14,957 nt of DNA from CAZGOM01 sp964527265 (lineage in GTDB: Bacteria > Planctomycetota > Phycisphaerae > Phycisphaerales > Phycisphaeraceae): NCBI GenBank assembly GCA_964527265.1, contig CAZGOM010000137.1:1-14957 (forward strand), read 5' to 3'. The translations under genes and the position numbers were made by a program. Below the pieces are notes generated by a model. That model was not told the DNA's origin. It saw nothing but the letters and a program-made list of their open reading frames with translations, and did no database searches. Position 1 is the first letter of the stretch; each line of letters opens with the position of its first letter. This document shows, in pieces, positions 13,607 through 14,957 of the stretch.

Positions 13607-13722
13607 AGTGGTCTTTCAAGTGAAAAATGATGGATGGAAGAAGCAGAAAAGACATGCTCACGCGGACGAGAGCATGGCACACAGAAAAGTCGATCCGTCA
13701 ATTGACATTCGAAAGACCACTA
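13606..13722. mobile_element. 117-bp MITE-like element with terminal inverted repeats and TA borders
   Basis: TAGTGGTCTTTC (13606-13617) and GAAAGACCACTA (13711-13722) are perfect 12-base terminal inverted repeats; similarity continues a few bases inward (15 of 17). Each outer end is TA, as expected for the TA target duplication of IS630/Tc1-mariner-type elements. Inside lie a 10-bp stem with one mismatch (13653-13662 with 13667-13676, loop CGGA) and the palindrome GTCAATTGAC (13697-13706). There is no reading frame long enough for a transposase, so any movement would need enzyme from elsewhere. A structured regulatory RNA or a dispersed repeat is the alternative. Confidence 0.6.
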
Positions 13723-13752
13723 GTCAGAGAAGAATTGAGTTTTAGTAAGCTA

Positions 13753-13821
13753 TTGGCAGTTCATGGTGTTTTGTGATGATTTGAATGATCCCCATTTCGC
13801 GCAAGACGCGAATTAACGAGG
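13753..13821 (+). promoter_or_regulatory. Candidate promoter and RBS of the aldolase gene
   Basis: TTGGCA (13753-13758), 16 bases, then GATGAT (13775-13780) is a weak promoter candidate. GAGG at 13818-13821 lies 6 bases before ATG 13828 but only 3 before GTG 13825, which favours the ATG. Confidence 0.4.
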
Positions 13822-13827
13822 TATGTG

Positions 13828-14589
13828 ATGCAGTCGTTGAAAGAGAAGATCAAGGGCGGGAAGCTGGTTCTGGGGACGATTATTTCGGAAGTGCGCAACC
13901 CGAACATCGGGAACCTGCTGGCGCAGGCGGGTTTTGAATTTTTTGTGATCGACACGGAGCATGGGGCGTACAACTGGGAGACGGTGTCGGACATCATCGC
14001 GGGTGCGCGTGGTGCGGGGATCCCGGTGATTGTGCGCGTGCCGGAGATCCGGCGTGAGGCGATTATGAAGCCGTTGGACTCAGGCGCGGCGGGGATTCTT
14101 GTGCCGAACGTGAACACGGTGGAACAGGCGAAGGAAGTGGTGGAATATGCGAAGTATCCGCCGCTGGGCAAGCGCGGGGTGGCGCTGCGGCGGGCGCACA
14201 GCCAGTATGCGCGGGTGAACGCGGTGGAATACATGGCGAAGGCGAATGACGATGTGTTTGTGGCGGTGCAGGCGGAGACGCCGGAATCAATCCAGAATGC
14301 GGATGCGATCGCAGGCGTGGCGGGGGTGGATTGCGTGTTTGCCTCGCCGCTGGATTTGTCGGTGAATATGGGGATCGCGGGGCAGGTGGATCATCCGCGT
14401 GAGACGATGGCGATGACCCAGATGCTGGAGGCTTGCAAGAAGCATAAGAAGGTGAGCGGGATCTTGTCGTTTGATGTGCTGCAGCTTAAGCCGTGGATTG
14501 CCAAGGGGGTGCGGATGGCGGTGTACAGCAGCGATATCACGATGCTGGCGGATGCGGCGGGGGATGCGGTGCGGGATCTGAAGGGGTGA
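13828..14589 (+). CDS. HpcH/HpaI-family class II aldolase
   Basis: A 253-residue member of the HpcH/HpaI aldolase/citrate lyase family: metal-dependent enzymes that split 2-keto-4-hydroxy acids into pyruvate plus an aldehyde, in aromatic or sugar-acid breakdown. Key residues match E. coli HpaI almost number for number: H45 (IDTEHG), R70 (VIVRVPE), metal ligands E150 (VQAETPES) and D176 (ASPLDLS), and the LVPNVNTVEQAKEVV strand-helix (91-105). The length is typical and the enzyme is cytoplasmic. Start ATG 13828 is chosen over GTG 13825 on RBS spacing. A partial regulator-like gene follows on the same strand after 316 bases. The G-ending codon use matches the other + strand genes. The exact aldehyde product cannot be read from the sequence. 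Confidence 0.93.
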   Translation: MQSLKEKIKGGKLVLGTIISEVRNPNIGNLLAQAGFEFFVIDTEHGAYNWETVSDIIAGARGAGIPVIVRVPEIRREAIMKPLDSGAAGILVPNVNTVEQAKEVVEYAKYPPLGKRGVALRRAHSQYARVNAVEYMAKANDDVFVAVQAETPESIQNADAIAGVAGVDCVFASPLDLSVNMGIAGQVDHPRETMAMTQMLEACKKHKKVSGILSFDVLQLKPWIAKGVRMAVYSSDITMLADAAGDAVRDLKG

Positions 14590-14593
14590 AGAG

Positions 14594-14692
14594 TGGGTAT
14601 TGGGTTCTGGGTATTGGGTATTGTCAGAGGAAGATGAGGAGGCCTTGCGGCCTTTTCGGGTTCCGGGTGTGGGGTTACGGGTTTCGGGTAAG
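14594..14692. repeat. G-rich intergenic minirepeat, copy 4
   Basis: GGGTATTGGGTTCTGGGTAT-type units start just after the aldolase stop and end in TTGTCAGAGG (14621-14630), the same tail as in copy 1. After a short gap, more GGGTTCCGGGTGTGGGGTTACGGG-like units run from about 14657 to 14692. No gene is visible in this spacer (14590-14905). Confidence 0.6.
14640..14656 (+). terminator. Weak terminator after the aldolase gene
   Basis: AGGCC-TTGC-GGCCT is followed by TTT. The 5-bp stem and short T-run make it a weak intrinsic terminator. A longer T-run at 14767-14774 has no clear stem before it. Confidence 0.3.
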
Positions 14693-14792
14693 AAAGAACC
14701 GGGGAGATGCGGATAGGACAGAGTGGAGGGGAGGCCGTTGGGGGCTGGGTGTTTTTTGACGCGGCGTTTTTTTTAGATTGATGACTCGGGCA

Positions 14793-14810
14793 ACCAAATG
14801 GGGATTTGGT
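14793..14810. promoter_or_regulatory. Candidate operator ahead of the right-edge gene
   Basis: ACCAAAT-GGGG-ATTTGGT is a perfect 7-bp inverted repeat with a 4-base spacer, about 95 bases upstream of the partial gene. Its size and spacing suit a dimeric regulator, perhaps the product of that gene (inference). Confidence 0.45.
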
Positions 14811-14905
14811 ATTTTGGTTGGAGTTATTACATTCCTTGAAATCACGTGCTGATGGCGTGTGGCCGCGGCGATTTGAGGACTCCAGGTGAGAGATTGAGTG
14901 ATTCC

Positions 14906-14957
14906 ATGAAGAAGCAGACTCAAGTGTCGGTTGAGCGTGCGGTTGTGGCTTTGGATG
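14906..14957 (+). CDS. Start of a gene leaving the window, possibly an IclR-type regulator
   Basis: An ATG at 14906-14908 opens a frame MKKQTQVSVERAVVALD that continues past the right edge (17 codons visible). GAGTG 5 bases upstream is a weak RBS. The SVERAVVALD wording resembles the first helix of IclR-family regulators (QSVERAL-x-LD), and a regulator beside a catabolic aldolase would fit. Seventeen residues are too few to decide. Confidence 0.45.
   Translation, partial: MKKQTQVSVERAVVALD

Noticed and set aside
13606..13722. Small non-coding RNA gene
   Set aside because: No promoter or terminator frames it; the TA-bordered terminal inverted repeats fit a MITE-like element better.

Overview
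The window looks like planctomycete DNA, probably class Phycisphaerae (inference). It encodes a pseudopilin with an AFTLVELL-type N-terminus, a common planctomycete form, and an RsmA that opens with a planctomycete-like AQTLKEIRNLL...PKHRYGQNFL stretch. Intergenic spaces are full of palindromes and G-rich short repeats. The + strand is G-rich throughout: + strand genes favour G-ending codons and - strand genes favour C-ending codons, so the + strand is probably the leading replication strand. There is no transposase, integrase, rRNA or CRISPR array.

Layout. Positions 1-577 (-) hold the start of rsmA. Positions 661-1500 (+) hold a secreted S1/P1 nuclease, convergent with a small zinc-ribbon membrane protein (1534-2025, -). 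tRNA-Asp(GTC) lies at 2236-2309 (-) with its own promoter and terminator, followed leftward-to-rightward by a gene-free, repeat-bearing spacer (2373-2731). A two-gene - strand operon fills 2732-6859. Its first gene encodes a membrane protein built from two tandem copies of one module. Its second encodes a large P-loop ATPase with a winged helix and eight 43-residue TPR units. A strong promoter with a palindrome over the -35 box precedes the operon, and a 26-bp perfect hairpin separates it from the next genes. Then, all on -, come a PhyH-type dioxygenase (7170-7940), an AraC regulator (8016-8918), a pseudopilin (9058-9990) and a NapG/MauM-like ferredoxin (10133-11098). Rightwards on + are a large glycosidase-like protein (11350-13572), a 117-bp element with inverted ends and TA borders (13606-13722), an HpcH/HpaI aldolase (13828-14589) and the first 17 codons of another gene.

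Working together. The ATPase-TPR/membrane-protein pair is the best candidate for an undescribed system. It has the layout of a sensor-switch NTPase with a membrane partner, seen in bacterial signalling and anti-phage conflict systems. No known defence gene flanks it, so that role is inference. AraC and PhyH probably form a regulator-enzyme pair. The glycosidase-like protein and the aldolase may both serve carbohydrate use, but nothing in the sequence links them directly.

A second theme is palindromic DNA. At least eight distinct inverted-repeat elements are visible. Two sit inside reading frames without breaking them: one in the ferredoxin linker and one in the membrane-protein gene.
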